Source: Myxococcaceae bacterium JPH2 (GTDB taxonomy: Bacteria > Myxococcota > Myxococcia > Myxococcales > Myxococcaceae). Taken from it: 64,000 nt of DNA. Under the pieces are notes generated by a model. It did no database searches. It was not told the DNA's origin and saw only the letters and a list, made by a program, of their open reading frames with translations. Shown piece after piece: positions 49,523 through 59,160 of the stretch (position 1 is the first letter of the stretch; every line of letters begins with the position of its first letter). The translations under genes were made by a program, and so were the position numbers. The stretch is from positions 496,001 to 560,000 of the forward strand of contig JAEMGR010000005.1 of NCBI GenBank assembly GCA_016458225.1, read 5' to 3'.

Positions 49523-50589
49523 CGAACGCCCAGCGTCTGGGTGAAGAACTCGAGCGCCGCGTCTTGCGCGCGCGTGTGGATGTCCGCGCGCGCGCCCGCC
49601 ACGGCGTCCCGGCACAGCTCGGGCGTCGCCCGAAGGCCCACCGCCGTGCACTCCGGCAGGAAGGAGTAGTGGCCGGCCTCGTTGACCACCCACACGCGCG
49701 TCGAGGCAGGCAGCTGCCCGGCCAGGCGCATCCCGCACGCCTCATGGGGCATCAGCTCATCCCCGCGCGCGAGCATCAAGGCGACGGGGACGGAGATGCC
49801 CGCCACGTCCCGTGAGGCATAGGTGCCCGCCATCCCGGGGGCCATCGCGAAGGCCGACTTCACGCGCGGGTCCCGGTACGAGGCGCGGGACACGGCCCGA
49901 TCAATCTTGCTGTAGTCCACGTCGCGCAGCATCTCGCAGCCCGCGGACTCCCGGGTCGCTGGCGCGGTGCAGAACTGAGCGATGGGCTCCAGGTTGAGCG
50001 TCGCGCCCGCGAGCGCCAGCGCCGTGTAGCCGCCCATGGAATGGCCCGCCGCGCCAATGCGCTCCGGATCGATGCGCGGTCCCCAGGCCGGGTCCTTCAG
50101 CACCGCATCCAACACGAAGGTGAAGTCCTTGGGCCGCTCCCAGGCCCGCGCGTAGCCCTCCGGGCTGTTGTCCCCCGCCATGTTGCCCGCATGGTTCACG
50201 GCGATGACGATGAAGCCATGGGCGGCCAGGTGCGTGGCCAGCCACGACTGGTTGAGGGAGCTGCCCCCGCTGCCATGGGACATCAGCACCACGGGATAGC
50301 GCTCGCGGGCGTCCGCGATGGGCGCGCCCGGGGCCGAGAGGAAGGGGCTGAAGATGTCGGCGGCGGGCTGGAGCGTCATCTCCGTCCGCTCCGAGGCGGG
50401 GTACCAGAACACGGTGCGCAGCGAGCGCTGCCGGGCCTCGTCGCGGTACACGGCGGACTGGGTCCCCACGTGGAAGGGGGCCGCGCTGCGCACCGGCGGA
50501 CTCGACCTCAAGGGCCCGGCACAGGCCGCCATGACGCAAGGGACCACGAGCAGCATCACGGCGGACAGGACGCGACGAAGAGCAGTCAT
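49519..50589 (-). CDS. Lipoprotein alpha/beta hydrolase
   Basis: Probable outer-membrane or periplasmic lipoprotein of 356 residues. The signal ends in the lipobox VMAAC with Cys23. The alpha/beta hydrolase part has MSHGSGGSSLNQSW (oxyanion region) and the nucleophile elbow GAAGHSMGGYTALAL. A late His in NEAGHYSFLP probably completes the triad. It resembles dienelactone-hydrolase/PAF-acetylhydrolase-like proteins. The substrate is unknown. Its stop overlaps the dtd stop by four bases. Confidence 0.88.
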   Translation of the reverse strand: MTALRRVLSAVMLLVVPCVMAACAGPLRSSPPVRSAAPFHVGTQSAVYRDEARQRSLRTVFWYPASERTEMTLQPAADIFSPFLSAPGAPIADARERYPVVLMSHGSGGSSLNQSWLATHLAAHGFIVIAVNHAGNMAGDNSPEGYARAWERPKDFTFVLDAVLKDPAWGPRIDPERIGAAGHSMGGYTALALAGATLNLEPIAQFCTAPATRESAGCEMLRDVDYSKIDRAVSRASYRDPRVKSAFAMAPGMAGTYASRDVAGISVPVALMLARGDELMPHEACGMRLAGQLPASTRVWVVNEAGHYSFLPECTAVGLRATPELCRDAVAGARADIHTRAQDAALEFFTQTLGVR

Positions 50590-50659
50590 AAGGGCGCACT
50601 GAGGACAACGGGTTCGCCGCGAACCTACGGCCGAATCCTGACACCGATTGCGCCCGCCC

Positions 50660-51505
50660 TCACAGGCGGACGGTGGTGCCGCGCGTCACGAGCGAGGCAA
50701 GCCCTTGTCGCGTCTGCGCGGCGGAGCGCACATGCGCGGTGAGCGCGCCCAGCTCGCGGATCCACGAGGCGGCCCGAGGCCCCAGCCCCGAGAAGGCCAC
50801 GGTGAGCGGCGGCGGCTGCGGCACCTTGCCCAGCCAGTACGCGAGGACCTCGTCGCGCTCTGGTAACGAGCTCAGGCGCATGCGCTCCTGCTCGCGGGAC
50901 AGCAGTCGCTCCAGCTTGCGCGGCAGGTTCACCTGCCAGTGCGCCACCGCGCGCGCCGGGCGCCAGGCCCAGTCCGCGAAGGCGAAGCGCTCGCGAGGCT
51001 GATACTCGCCGCGGCCCTGGGTCGCGAAGACGCGATCGGGCGGAAACTCGGGGAAGGGCTCCCACTGTCCGGCGAGCAGCGAGGCCAGGCCCACGTCGCC
51101 GCGGGGTCGCAGGCGGAAGGCATCCCGCACCGCGCGCGCCTCACGTGCCTCCCAGTAGGGATAGGCGGGGTCCTCCACCATCAGCGCGACGTGGAGGGCC
51201 TCGTCCCAATCATCGGCGTAGCCCTCGTGCATCCCGCCCACGTCCCAGCCGGCCGGGTCCTCTCGCCAGGGCATGAAGACGAGCCTGTCCACCAGGTCCA
51301 TCCAGGCGTCGGTGTCCACCGAGTTCACGCCCCCGGGCACCGACGTGGCCACCAGTCGCTCGCAGAGGACTCGGGCCTGCGCATCTCCCAGGTGAACGCC
51401 GAGCGACTCGAGCGCGCCAGCCGCGTCGCCCATCGCACGGGTGAGGAACGGCAGCACCAACTCCTGGAGGAACCGGTCGTTGATGGGCCGAAGGACGACA
51501 TCCAT
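50660..51505 (-). CDS. Protein of unknown function downstream of ptsN
   Basis: Unrecognised cytosolic protein of 281 residues. The ATG at 51505 (MDVVLRPINDRFLQE) with ggggggac upstream is preferred. A longer in-frame reading to 51748 runs inside ptsN and has shadow composition. It is rich in Trp, Arg and Glu (DWDEALHVALMVEDPAYPYW, FAFADWAWRPARAVAHWQVN), with no signal peptide, no membrane helix and no motif I know. It starts 23 bases after the ptsN stop and is likely co-transcribed with it. Confidence 0.75.
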   Translation of the reverse strand: MDVVLRPINDRFLQELVLPFLTRAMGDAAGALESLGVHLGDAQARVLCERLVATSVPGGVNSVDTDAWMDLVDRLVFMPWREDPAGWDVGGMHEGYADDWDEALHVALMVEDPAYPYWEAREARAVRDAFRLRPRGDVGLASLLAGQWEPFPEFPPDRVFATQGRGEYQPRERFAFADWAWRPARAVAHWQVNLPRKLERLLSREQERMRLSSLPERDEVLAYWLGKVPQPPPLTVAFSGLGPRAASWIRELGALTAHVRSAAQTRQGLASLVTRGTTVRL

Positions 51506-51527
51506 TCGTTCGTCCCCCCGGACGGCC

Positions 51528-52025
51528 TCAGGGCCGTGCGTCTTCCTGGATGATGAGGGCGTGGATGTCCGCGGCCGAGGGCGCCTCGAGGATGGAGGCG
51601 CGGAAGCGCGGGTTCTTGAAGAGCCGGGAGATGCGCGCCAGCGCCTTGAGGTGCACGCCCGCGCTGTTCTCGGGGGCCACCAGGGCGAAGAAGAGGTGCG
51701 TGGGCCGGCTGTCGATGGAGTCGAAGTCCACCCCGGCGCGGGACACACCGAAGGCGGCCTGGAGCTGCGACATCCCCGAGAGCTTGCCGTGAGGAATCGC
51801 CACGCCCTCGCCGATGCCGGTGCTGCCCAGCTTCTCGCGCTCGCGCAGCACCTCGACCAGCTTGTCCTCGTTGAGTTCCGGGTGCGCGCGCACCAGCGTG
51901 GCGCTCAACTCGCGCAAGACCTCGGGCTTCGTCCGAGATTGCATGTCCGCGATGACGGCTTGAGGGCTGAGGAACTCGGCGATTCTCAACTGGCGCTCCC
52001 GCGGCTGGCGCTCCTGGGCGGGCAA
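51528..52025 (-). CDS. ptsN: PTS IIA-Ntr regulatory protein
   Basis: Phosphocarrier of the nitrogen-related PTS, 165 residues from a TTG at 52025 with the site gaggag. A second TTG at 51989 would give the more usual start RIAEFLSPQAVIADM and has cgggag upstream, so the start is open. The phosphorylated His is in GVAIPHGKLSG. LFFALVAPENSAGVHLKALARIS follows, as in the family. It lies 210 bases after hpf in the order rpoN-hpf-ptsN. Confidence 0.94.
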   Translation of the reverse strand: MPAQERQPRERQLRIAEFLSPQAVIADMQSRTKPEVLRELSATLVRAHPELNEDKLVEVLREREKLGSTGIGEGVAIPHGKLSGMSQLQAAFGVSRAGVDFDSIDSRPTHLFFALVAPENSAGVHLKALARISRLFKNPRFRASILEAPSAADIHALIIQEDARP

Positions 52026-52170
52026 TTACTCCTCACCCCGGATTCGCGCAAGAGTCGCCTGGGCCTCCCGGGCCGCTTCGCTCACTGCGCGGCACGCAAG
52101 GGAGGGATCCGCGCGACCCGCTGCCACCCCGGAGGTGAGGTTCCGGGGCGGCCGCGTCGGCCCTCTCGGC

Positions 52171-52220
52171 GGGTCGAGGGCGGAAGCATCCGCCCTCGTG
52201 GCTGGGTCGAGGGCGGAAGC
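52171..52220 (-). repeat. 17-base direct repeat and hairpin between hpf and ptsN
   Basis: gggtcgagggcggaagc occurs at 52171-52187 and 52204-52220. The first copy forms a perfect hairpin with the intervening bases: cgagggcgga (52175-52184) and tccgccctcg (52189-52198). There is no T-run. It may be an RNA-processing or attenuation element, or a simple duplication. Confidence 0.5.
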
Positions 52221-52235
52221 CAGACAGGCAGACGC

Positions 52236-52874
52236 TCAGGCGCCGGGCGCGTGGGGCTCGATGATGCCGTACTGGCCATCCTTGCGACGGTAGATGATGC
52301 ACATGGCATTGCCCGCTTCCACGTTCTGGAAGACGTAGAAGTCGTTGTCCATGAGGTCCATCTGCATCACGGCCTCGTCCACGCGCAGCGCCTTGACGGT
52401 GAGATGGGTGGCGCGGACCACCTTCGTCGCGGAGGCGGCCGGGGACGCCGCGGGGGCGCTCGCCACGGAGGGAGTCGCCGCGGGCGCGGCCTCGGCGCTC
52501 TCCGGGGTCTCGGGCATCTCGAAGACCGAGTGCCGCACCTTGAGCTGGTTCACCAATTCCTGACGGTGGTGCACACGCTCACGGCCGTGGTGGCTCTTGA
52601 GCTTGTCTCGGTAGCGGCGCAGCTGCCGTTCAATCTTGTCCATCGCCAGGTCGATGGACGCGTACATGTCATCGCTCTTGTCACGCCCCCGCAGGACCCA
52701 CGCGCCCGAGTGGATGGTGATGTCCGCGTGATGGAGGTGACGCTCCAGGGAGAGAACCACGTGGGCGTCACCCGCCCTGTCCAGCAATCGGTTCACCCGT
52801 TCGACCTTCTCGCGGGCGTACTCTTTGAGAGAATCCGACGCTCCGAACTGACGGAAGGTGATGTTGAGCTGCAT
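52236..52874 (-). CDS. hpf: Long-form ribosome hibernation promoting factor
   Basis: Binds the 30S subunit and, in the long form, drives 100S dimer formation in stationary phase, 212 residues. The N-terminal domain (about residues 1-105) has ITFRQFGASDSLKEYAREKV and SDDMYASIDLAMDKIERQL. An Ala/Pro/Ser-rich linker of about 40 residues follows. The C-terminal dimerisation domain has DEAVMQMDLMDNDFYVFQN and VIYRRKDG-like IIYRRKDGQYGIIEP. It follows the classical rpoN-hpf-ptsN order, with two genes inserted after rpoN. Confidence 0.96.
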   Translation of the reverse strand: MQLNITFRQFGASDSLKEYAREKVERVNRLLDRAGDAHVVLSLERHLHHADITIHSGAWVLRGRDKSDDMYASIDLAMDKIERQLRRYRDKLKSHHGRERVHHRQELVNQLKVRHSVFEMPETPESAEAAPAATPSVASAPAASPAASATKVVRATHLTVKALRVDEAVMQMDLMDNDFYVFQNVEAGNAMCIIYRRKDGQYGIIEPHAPGA

Positions 52875-53055
52875 GCGCGGCTGCCTCCTAGGGTGAGAGG
52901 TAAGCTCCGTGACAAATCAGAGACGGAGCGCCTTGCGAAAGCAACCCGCCCCCCCAGGTTGGAACTTCCCGGACGCACCGCTCGCCCGACCCCAGTCATC
53001 CTCCCGACACCTCGGGTCGCTGGCATCGCTCCCGAGGGCAGGAGAGGCCGCCTGC

Positions 53056-53841
53056 TCAGGGCACCACGGAGACCGAGAAGTCCTGTGAGTGGAAGACGGC
53101 GCCCGAGCACGATGTCACACCCTGACAGTCCAGCACCTTCCCCGGGACGGTTGCGCTGAGCGTCAGCACGTGATTGGCCAGCGGCGTGCCCGCGGGCAAG
53201 GTGAAGCTGACCTTGCCACCCTCCTGAGTCACCGCGAGCGTGGCGGCCGCGCTGCCGCCCTCGCGCAGCAGTGTGGCGGTGATGGGGCCTGGCACCTCCG
53301 ACTCGGGCTGCCAGACGAAGCTGTACGTCTGACCGCGACGCAGCCGGTCCACCGTGCCCGGCCCCTGGAACGCGAACAGGCGCTTCACCTTCGCGTCCTC
53401 GATGATGAGCGAGAGGGTGGCGGTGTCATCCTGGAGCAGGATGCGCGCATCCTCGGTGGGCTCGGTGGTCCACGCGGCGGGATCAAAATCGAACCACGCC
53501 CGCGTGGCCTCGCACGCATCGCCGCGGCCATCCACGTCCGGCGCGCCGCCCCCCTCCAGGTGCATGGGCTGCCCGTTGAAGGTGGCCGTCACGCCCTCCG
53601 CCAGCTTCGTGCACGCGTCACCCTCCGCCAGGGAGAAGGCCACCGTGAAGCGGTGCGCGCCGAGCGCGTCCGGCGTCTCCGCGTCATCCACATCCGCCAG
53701 CGCGAACGTGAGGGTCCGGTCCGAGAGGCCCGCCAACGAGACGGGCTCGGAGGCGGTGCGGCCACAACTGGCGAGCAGGCCCACCGCAGCGAGCGAGGCC
53801 AGTCCGCGCGACAGGCGGGAGGAAACAAAGGTCTGAGACAT
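53056..53841 (-). CDS. Lipoprotein of unknown function
   Basis: Unrecognised protein of 261 residues. The ATG at 53841 (MSQTFVSSRL) gives a signal ending in the lipobox LLASC with Cys26. The rest is beta-rich with four further Cys (DACTKL, DACEATR, DCQGVTSC), suggesting disulfides outside the cytoplasm. ATLLREGGSAAATLAV and AGTPLANHVLTLSATV look like Ig-type strands. It is inserted between the acetyltransferase and hpf and starts 17 bases after the acetyltransferase stop. Confidence 0.78.
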   Translation of the reverse strand: MSQTFVSSRLSRGLASLAAVGLLASCGRTASEPVSLAGLSDRTLTFALADVDDAETPDALGAHRFTVAFSLAEGDACTKLAEGVTATFNGQPMHLEGGGAPDVDGRGDACEATRAWFDFDPAAWTTEPTEDARILLQDDTATLSLIIEDAKVKRLFAFQGPGTVDRLRRGQTYSFVWQPESEVPGPITATLLREGGSAAATLAVTQEGGKVSFTLPAGTPLANHVLTLSATVPGKVLDCQGVTSCSGAVFHSQDFSVSVVP

Positions 53842-53858
53842 GGCGGCGGACCCTACCA

Positions 53859-54491
53859 TCACCGCTGAAGGAAACCCTCCAGGCGAGCCTTCACCTCGGG
53901 CCAGTCCGTGTCGATGACGCCATAATACGCGCTGTCACGAACCACGCCGCCGCGCACGAGCATGTGGTTGCGCAGGATGCCCTCGAACTTCGCGCCCATG
54001 CGCTCGATGGCCGCGCGCGAGCGGGCGTTGTAGCGGTCCGTCTTGAGCTGCACGCGCATCACCTGGAGCTGCTCGAAGGCGTGGCGCAGCAGCAGGTACT
54101 TGCACTCGGTGTTCACCCGCGTGCGCCAGGACCGGCGGCCCAGCCACGTGGAGCCAATCTCGAGCGTCCGGTTGTCGCGCTGGATGTCCAGGTAGCGCGT
54201 GGAGCCCAGCGGCTCGCCGGTGGCCTTCTCCAGGATGACGAACGCCTGCTCGGTGCCTTGCTTGGCGGCCGACAGAGCGCTGGTGATGAACGCCTCCACG
54301 TCCGCGCGCGTGCGCAAGACGCGCGAGAACTGCGCGAAGACCTCCTCCTCACAGAGGGCCGCGAGCGCGGGCGCGTGCTCCAGGGCCAGGGGAGCAAGGC
54401 GCACGTCCCGCCCTTCCAGGGTGACGGGCGGGACGATGAGCGGCACGGGCTCCCGGTGAGAGCGCTCCGAATCAGGGGGAATCGAGGTCAT
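53859..54491 (-). CDS. GNAT-family N-acetyltransferase (RimJ/RimL-like)
   Basis: Acetyl-CoA-dependent transferase of 210 residues. Segments typical of the RimJ/RimL group are LEGRDVRLAPLALEHAPALA, GSTRYLDIQRDNRTLEIG, STWLGRRSWRTRVNTECKYL and LKTDRYNARSRAAIERMGAKFEG. The last is the acetyl-CoA pyrophosphate and C-terminal motif. The substrate (protein N-terminus or antibiotic) is unknown. It starts 39 bases after rpoN and interrupts the usual rpoN-hpf neighbourhood. Confidence 0.9.
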   Translation of the reverse strand: MTSIPPDSERSHREPVPLIVPPVTLEGRDVRLAPLALEHAPALAALCEEEVFAQFSRVLRTRADVEAFITSALSAAKQGTEQAFVILEKATGEPLGSTRYLDIQRDNRTLEIGSTWLGRRSWRTRVNTECKYLLLRHAFEQLQVMRVQLKTDRYNARSRAAIERMGAKFEGILRNHMLVRGGVVRDSAYYGVIDTDWPEVKARLEGFLQR

Positions 54492-54530
54492 GCCGCCGAG
54501 CGTGCCTCAGACACGCTCGGCGGTCATCCC

Positions 54531-56048
<1,518 letters not shown>

Positions 56049-56096
56049 GTGAGGCGTCTCCCCGAGCCTTCCTGTGTCGCTCGATGGGAACGGCCC

Positions 56097-56112
56097 ATCA
56101 AGGACCGTGCCA
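56097..56112 (-). promoter_or_regulatory. Near-match to a sigma54 promoter upstream of rpoN
   Basis: The minus strand reads tggcacggtccttgat. The -24 half is perfect, but the -12 GC is GA. Since that GC is nearly invariant, activity is doubtful. Its position 49 bases before the rpoN start raises the idea of autoregulation. Confidence 0.25.
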
Positions 56113-56165
56113 ACGTAACAAGGCCCCCTGACTTCGTCTAGTGGCGACCTCCATGGCCCCCTGCT

Positions 56166-56195
56166 TGCATATCTTCAATTCCACAATAAATTCAA
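56166..56195 (-). promoter_or_regulatory. AT-rich candidate sigma70-type promoter of rpoN
   Basis: Minus-strand -35 ttgaat (56195-56190), 18 bases, then tatgca (56171-56166), inside an unusually AT-rich patch (about 56164-56206). It would start rpoN transcripts about 110 bases upstream of its ATG. Confidence 0.45.
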
Positions 56196-56243
56196 ATAGT
56201 TGGAAGCACTCAGAGTGCGCCCGGGCTGTTCAGCCCACGACGC

Positions 56244-56267
56244 AAAAGCGAGGCCAACCCACCTCGC
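56244..56267 (-). terminator. Terminator after lptB
   Basis: Read on the minus strand, gcgagg (56267-56262), an 8-base loop and cctcgc (56253-56248) are followed by tttt (56247-56244). It should end the lpt message before rpoN. Confidence 0.6.
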
Positions 56268-56298
56268 AGCGGCCTTGTGTTGTTGTCCGGAGCGTGCT

Positions 56299-57036
56299 TC
56301 AGAGCGCCTGGAGTTGGAACCGCTCGCCCAGATAGACGGCGCGGGCGCGGGAGGACGCGGCGATCTGCGCCGGCGTGCCCTCTTCCAGGATTTGCCCCTG
56401 TGCGATGATGTACGCCCGATCACAGATGCCCAGGGTGTCCTGGACGTTGTGGTCGGTGATGAGGATGCCCAGGCCGCGCTCGCGCAGGAGCTGAATCTGA
56501 CGCTGGAGGTCGCCCACGTTGATGGGGTCCACGCCGGCGAAGGGCTCGTCGAAGAGGATGAAGCGGGGCTCGGGGATGAGGCTGCGAGCAATCTCGGCGC
56601 GGCGGCGCTCGCCTCCGGACAGGGTCTCCCCGAGAGACTCGGCGACGTGGCCCAGTCCGAACTCCTGGAGCAAGGTGTCCGCGTGCCGGGACCGAGCGCG
56701 CGCGTCCAGGCCCTTCTGCAGCTCCAGGACGGCCAGGAAGTTCTGGCGGACGGTGAGCTTGCGGAAGACCGAGGCTTCCTGCGGCAGATAGCCCAGCCCG
56801 CGCCGCGCACGGCGGTGCATGGGCAGGTGCGTGAGGTCCTCGTCTCCCACGTGGACGCGGCCGGCGTCGGGGGACACCAGGCCCACCACCATGTTGAAGC
56901 TCGTCGTCTTCCCGGCGCCGTTGGGGCCCAAGAGGCCCACCACCTCGCCCGGGGCGACGTTGAAGGAGACGCCCTGGACGACCTTGCGTCGCCGGTAGGT
57001 CTTCTGCAGCCCCTCCGCGGACAGCTTCGCGCTCAC
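56299..57036 (-). CDS. lptB: LPS export ABC transporter ATPase
   Basis: Cytoplasmic ATPase of the Lpt machine that drives lipopolysaccharide from inner to outer membrane, 245 residues from a GTG that overlaps the lptA stop. Motifs are Walker [15 protein letters not shown], the Q-loop at [14 protein letters not shown], the signature [14 protein letters not shown], Walker [14 protein letters not shown] and switch His in [10 protein letters not shown]. The C-terminal region matches LptB rather than amino-acid importers. lptF and lptG are not in the window. Confidence 0.96.
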   Translation of the reverse strand: MSAKLSAEGLQKTYRRRKVVQGVSFNVAPGEVVGLLGPNGAGKTTSFNMVVGLVSPDAGRVHVGDEDLTHLPMHRRARRGLGYLPQEASVFRKLTVRQNFLAVLELQKGLDARARSRHADTLLQEFGLGHVAESLGETLSGGERRRAEIARSLIPEPRFILFDEPFAGVDPINVGDLQRQIQLLRERGLGILITDHNVQDTLGICDRAYIIAQGQILEEGTPAQIAASSRARAVYLGERFQLQAL

Positions 57037-57662
57037 TTCGAGCCGCCTCCCTGGGGTGGCGTGCCCGCCGTGGGAGGGGGGCTCCCGCGCTTGCGGCCTC
57101 CCAGCGGGGCGCCGGCCTGGGACTCCACGAGGATGCGGGCGTTCTCCACTTCCAGCCGCTCGCTGCCCAGCGTCAGGCGCACCTTGGTGCCCGTCACGTA
57201 GGTGGTGCCCTGGCGCGCCTCGGGGGAGCCCGTCACGACGAGCACGCCGGTGGGCACGTCGTAGTCGGCGCGGTCGCCTCGGGCCGTGCGGTCGCCGTCC
57301 ACCGCGCGCACGTTGCCGGTGCACACCACCCGCGTCACCTCCTGCGGCTGGGTGTAGTAGGCGATCATCTTGTCGCACCGCAGATCCAACGTCCGGTGCT
57401 TCACCTGCACGTCGCCCGTGAGGATGGACTGCTTGCGGTCCCCCGTGACGAGCTGTGCGGAGATCTGCACCGGGTCGCGATAGTTCGTGGCCCCCAGCGC
57501 GCCGCTCGCGGGCGCGGGAGACGACGGAGGCGCGGCGGCCGGGACCTTGCCCGAGGCCGGCGTGGTCACCGGGGCCTGGCTCGCCGAGGGGGTCGTCCCC
57601 GTCGCGGCCACCACGGGCGACGGCGGGGCGAGGAAGAAGGCCATCACGAGGAAGTCAATCAC
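57033..57662 (-). CDS. lptA: LPS transport periplasmic protein LptA
   Basis: Bridge protein that passes lipopolysaccharide across the periplasm, 209 residues. The GTG at 57662 overlaps the lptC stop by 8 bases. A signal peptide ([19 protein letters not shown]) and a Pro/Ala/Thr linker to about residue 55 precede the OstA-like repeat strands ([40 protein letters not shown]). The Gly/Pro-rich tail [17 protein letters not shown] is longer than in E. coli. Position between lptC and lptB supports the call. Confidence 0.92.
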   Translation of the reverse strand: MIDFLVMAFFLAPPSPVVAATGTTPSASQAPVTTPASGKVPAAAPPSSPAPASGALGATNYRDPVQISAQLVTGDRKQSILTGDVQVKHRTLDLRCDKMIAYYTQPQEVTRVVCTGNVRAVDGDRTARGDRADYDVPTGVLVVTGSPEARQGTTYVTGTKVRLTLGSERLEVENARILVESQAGAPLGGRKRGSPPPTAGTPPQGGGSK

Positions 57663-58203
57663 GCTGCGCTCCCAGCACGGTCCGCACCGAGCCCTCGAAG
57701 GTGTACGACTCGTCAGGGAGCGACAACGCGAAGCGCTCCGCGCTCAGCCGGTAGTCCGGACCCTTCACCGTCAATCCCTCGTTTCCATGCGCATTCCGGG
57801 CAGTGGCGTCGTACGTCAACCGCGGCGTGTTCGCGACCATGCCCTCCTCGGTGCGAACCACCACGCCGCCCAGCCCGGTCCACTGCTTGGACGCCAGGCT
57901 GCCTTCCATCTGGGGGGCGTGGATGTCCACCCCGCTGGCCGAGGCGAACGGTGAGTCGCTCGCCCCCGGTGCGCGCGGCAGGTGCACGAGGACGGTGGTG
58001 CCCAGCACGTCACCGCTCGTCCGCTGATAGGTCACCTGCTCCGCCCGGCCGGACACCACCAGCGTCTCGCCCTCGAAGGAGCGCAGCCGCGCGCCGTGCA
58101 ACGTCACGGTGGGCGGCGGCTCCGCGGACTCCTCCCGCGCGCGACGGGGCGTGCACGCGACCGCGAGGAGGCCCAGCGAGCTGACGAGGAGGATGCGCGA
58201 CAC
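57655..58203 (-). CDS. lptC: LptC-like LPS export protein, predicted lipoprotein
   Basis: Protein of 182 residues. The N-terminus MSRILLVSSLGLLAVAC has a lipobox with Cys17 where the usual LptC has a membrane anchor, so it may be a lipoprotein. The rest has the LptC/OstA beta pattern (GARLRSFEGETLVVSGRAEQ, LTYDATARNAHGNEGLTVKG). It is joined to lptA by an 8-base overlap. Inner-membrane retention would be needed for contact with LptBFG. The residue after Cys is Thr, and sorting rules for myxobacteria (Lys at +2) do not settle it. Confidence 0.82.
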   Translation of the reverse strand: MSRILLVSSLGLLAVACTPRRAREESAEPPPTVTLHGARLRSFEGETLVVSGRAEQVTYQRTSGDVLGTTVLVHLPRAPGASDSPFASASGVDIHAPQMEGSLASKQWTGLGGVVVRTEEGMVANTPRLTYDATARNAHGNEGLTVKGPDYRLSAERFALSLPDESYTFEGSVRTVLGAQRD

Positions 58204-58215
58204 GCCGTCTTCCTA

Positions 58216-59142
58216 TCACCGCACCGCCACCGCTGGCGCGGTCGGACGTGTCTTCCAGCGCTGGTGCATCCACACCCACTGCTCCGGGGCGCGGCGGATG
58301 GCGGCCTCGATGCGCGCGTTGAGCGCGGCGGTGAGCGCGAGCACCCCCGCCTCTCGGTCCTCCGCCGGTGGGGCCGGAACCTCTTCCATGAACAGGCGGT
58401 AGCCCTTGCCCGAGCGCTGGCAGAAGCCCACCACCACAGCGGCGCCCGTGCGCAGCGCGAGGTCCGCGGCGGCGCGCGGCGTGGCGGCCAGTTCGCCAAA
58501 GAAGGGCACGAACACGGACTGCACCTTCGTGTCCTGGTCGATGAGGATGCCGAGGATTTCCCCCGAGCGCAGGGCCCGGAGCATCGCTCGGGCCGCGCCC
58601 TCCTGGCCGCGCCAGATGCTGCGCACCCCACCCCGCGCCCGGAAGTCTCCGACCAGTGCCGTGAGGCGGGGATCCGACGTCTCCTTCGCGATGCTCTGGC
58701 TGGGGTAGCCCGAGCGCGCCACGCGGCGGGCCAACAGCTCCCAGTTCCCCACATGTCCGGAGACGAAGACGACCCCCTTGCCCCGAGCCAACGCGGCCTC
58801 CAGCACCGCTCGGTCGGCCTGGGGCCACTCCACCCACCCCTCCAACGCCGGGTCGAGCGTCCGCGCGCACGAGACCTCCAGCGCGGCGGCGCCCAGGTGG
58901 CGGAAACAGGCCCTCGCCAGGGCCAGGCGCTCCGCCTCGGACTTCTCCGGGAAGGCCTGCGCCAACGACTTCAAGGCCTTGCGCCGCTCCCCGCCGGCCA
59001 GGTGGAAGCCCAGGGCGCCCAGGGTGGCTCCCAGGGACGTGGCCAACCCCAGGGGGAGGAATTGGAGAAGGACCAACACCCCTCGGATGAGCACGTAGCG
59101 GAGGAAACGCTTGAGGCGCTTTGCTAAGGGTGGTCGCTCCAC
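58216..59142 (-). CDS. Lipid A acyltransferase (LpxL/HtrB family)
   Basis: Inner-membrane acyltransferase of 308 residues that adds secondary acyl chains to lipid A or a related lipid. The GTG at 59142 has ggag 7 bases upstream. A longer frame is open upstream but lies in antisense of astB. One membrane helix at about residues 16-36 (VLIRGVLVLLQFLPLGLATS) precedes the HxxxxE catalytic motif in VSGHVGNWELLA, followed by RGGVRSIWRGQEGA and DQDTKVQSVFVPFFG. It heads the leftward lptC-lptA-lptB set, 12 bases before lptC. Confidence 0.92.
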   Translation of the reverse strand: MERPPLAKRLKRFLRYVLIRGVLVLLQFLPLGLATSLGATLGALGFHLAGGERRKALKSLAQAFPEKSEAERLALARACFRHLGAAALEVSCARTLDPALEGWVEWPQADRAVLEAALARGKGVVFVSGHVGNWELLARRVARSGYPSQSIAKETSDPRLTALVGDFRARGGVRSIWRGQEGAARAMLRALRSGEILGILIDQDTKVQSVFVPFFGELAATPRAAADLALRTGAAVVVGFCQRSGKGYRLFMEEVPAPPAEDREAGVLALTAALNARIEAAIRRAPEQWVWMHQRWKTRPTAPAVAVR

Positions 59143-59160
59143 AAGGCGTCTCCATATCCC

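Noticed and set aside
48748-49738. Extension of the penicillin-binding protein frame to 49738
   Set aside because: It runs antisense through dtd. Signal peptide, ribosome site and promoter point to GTG 48721.
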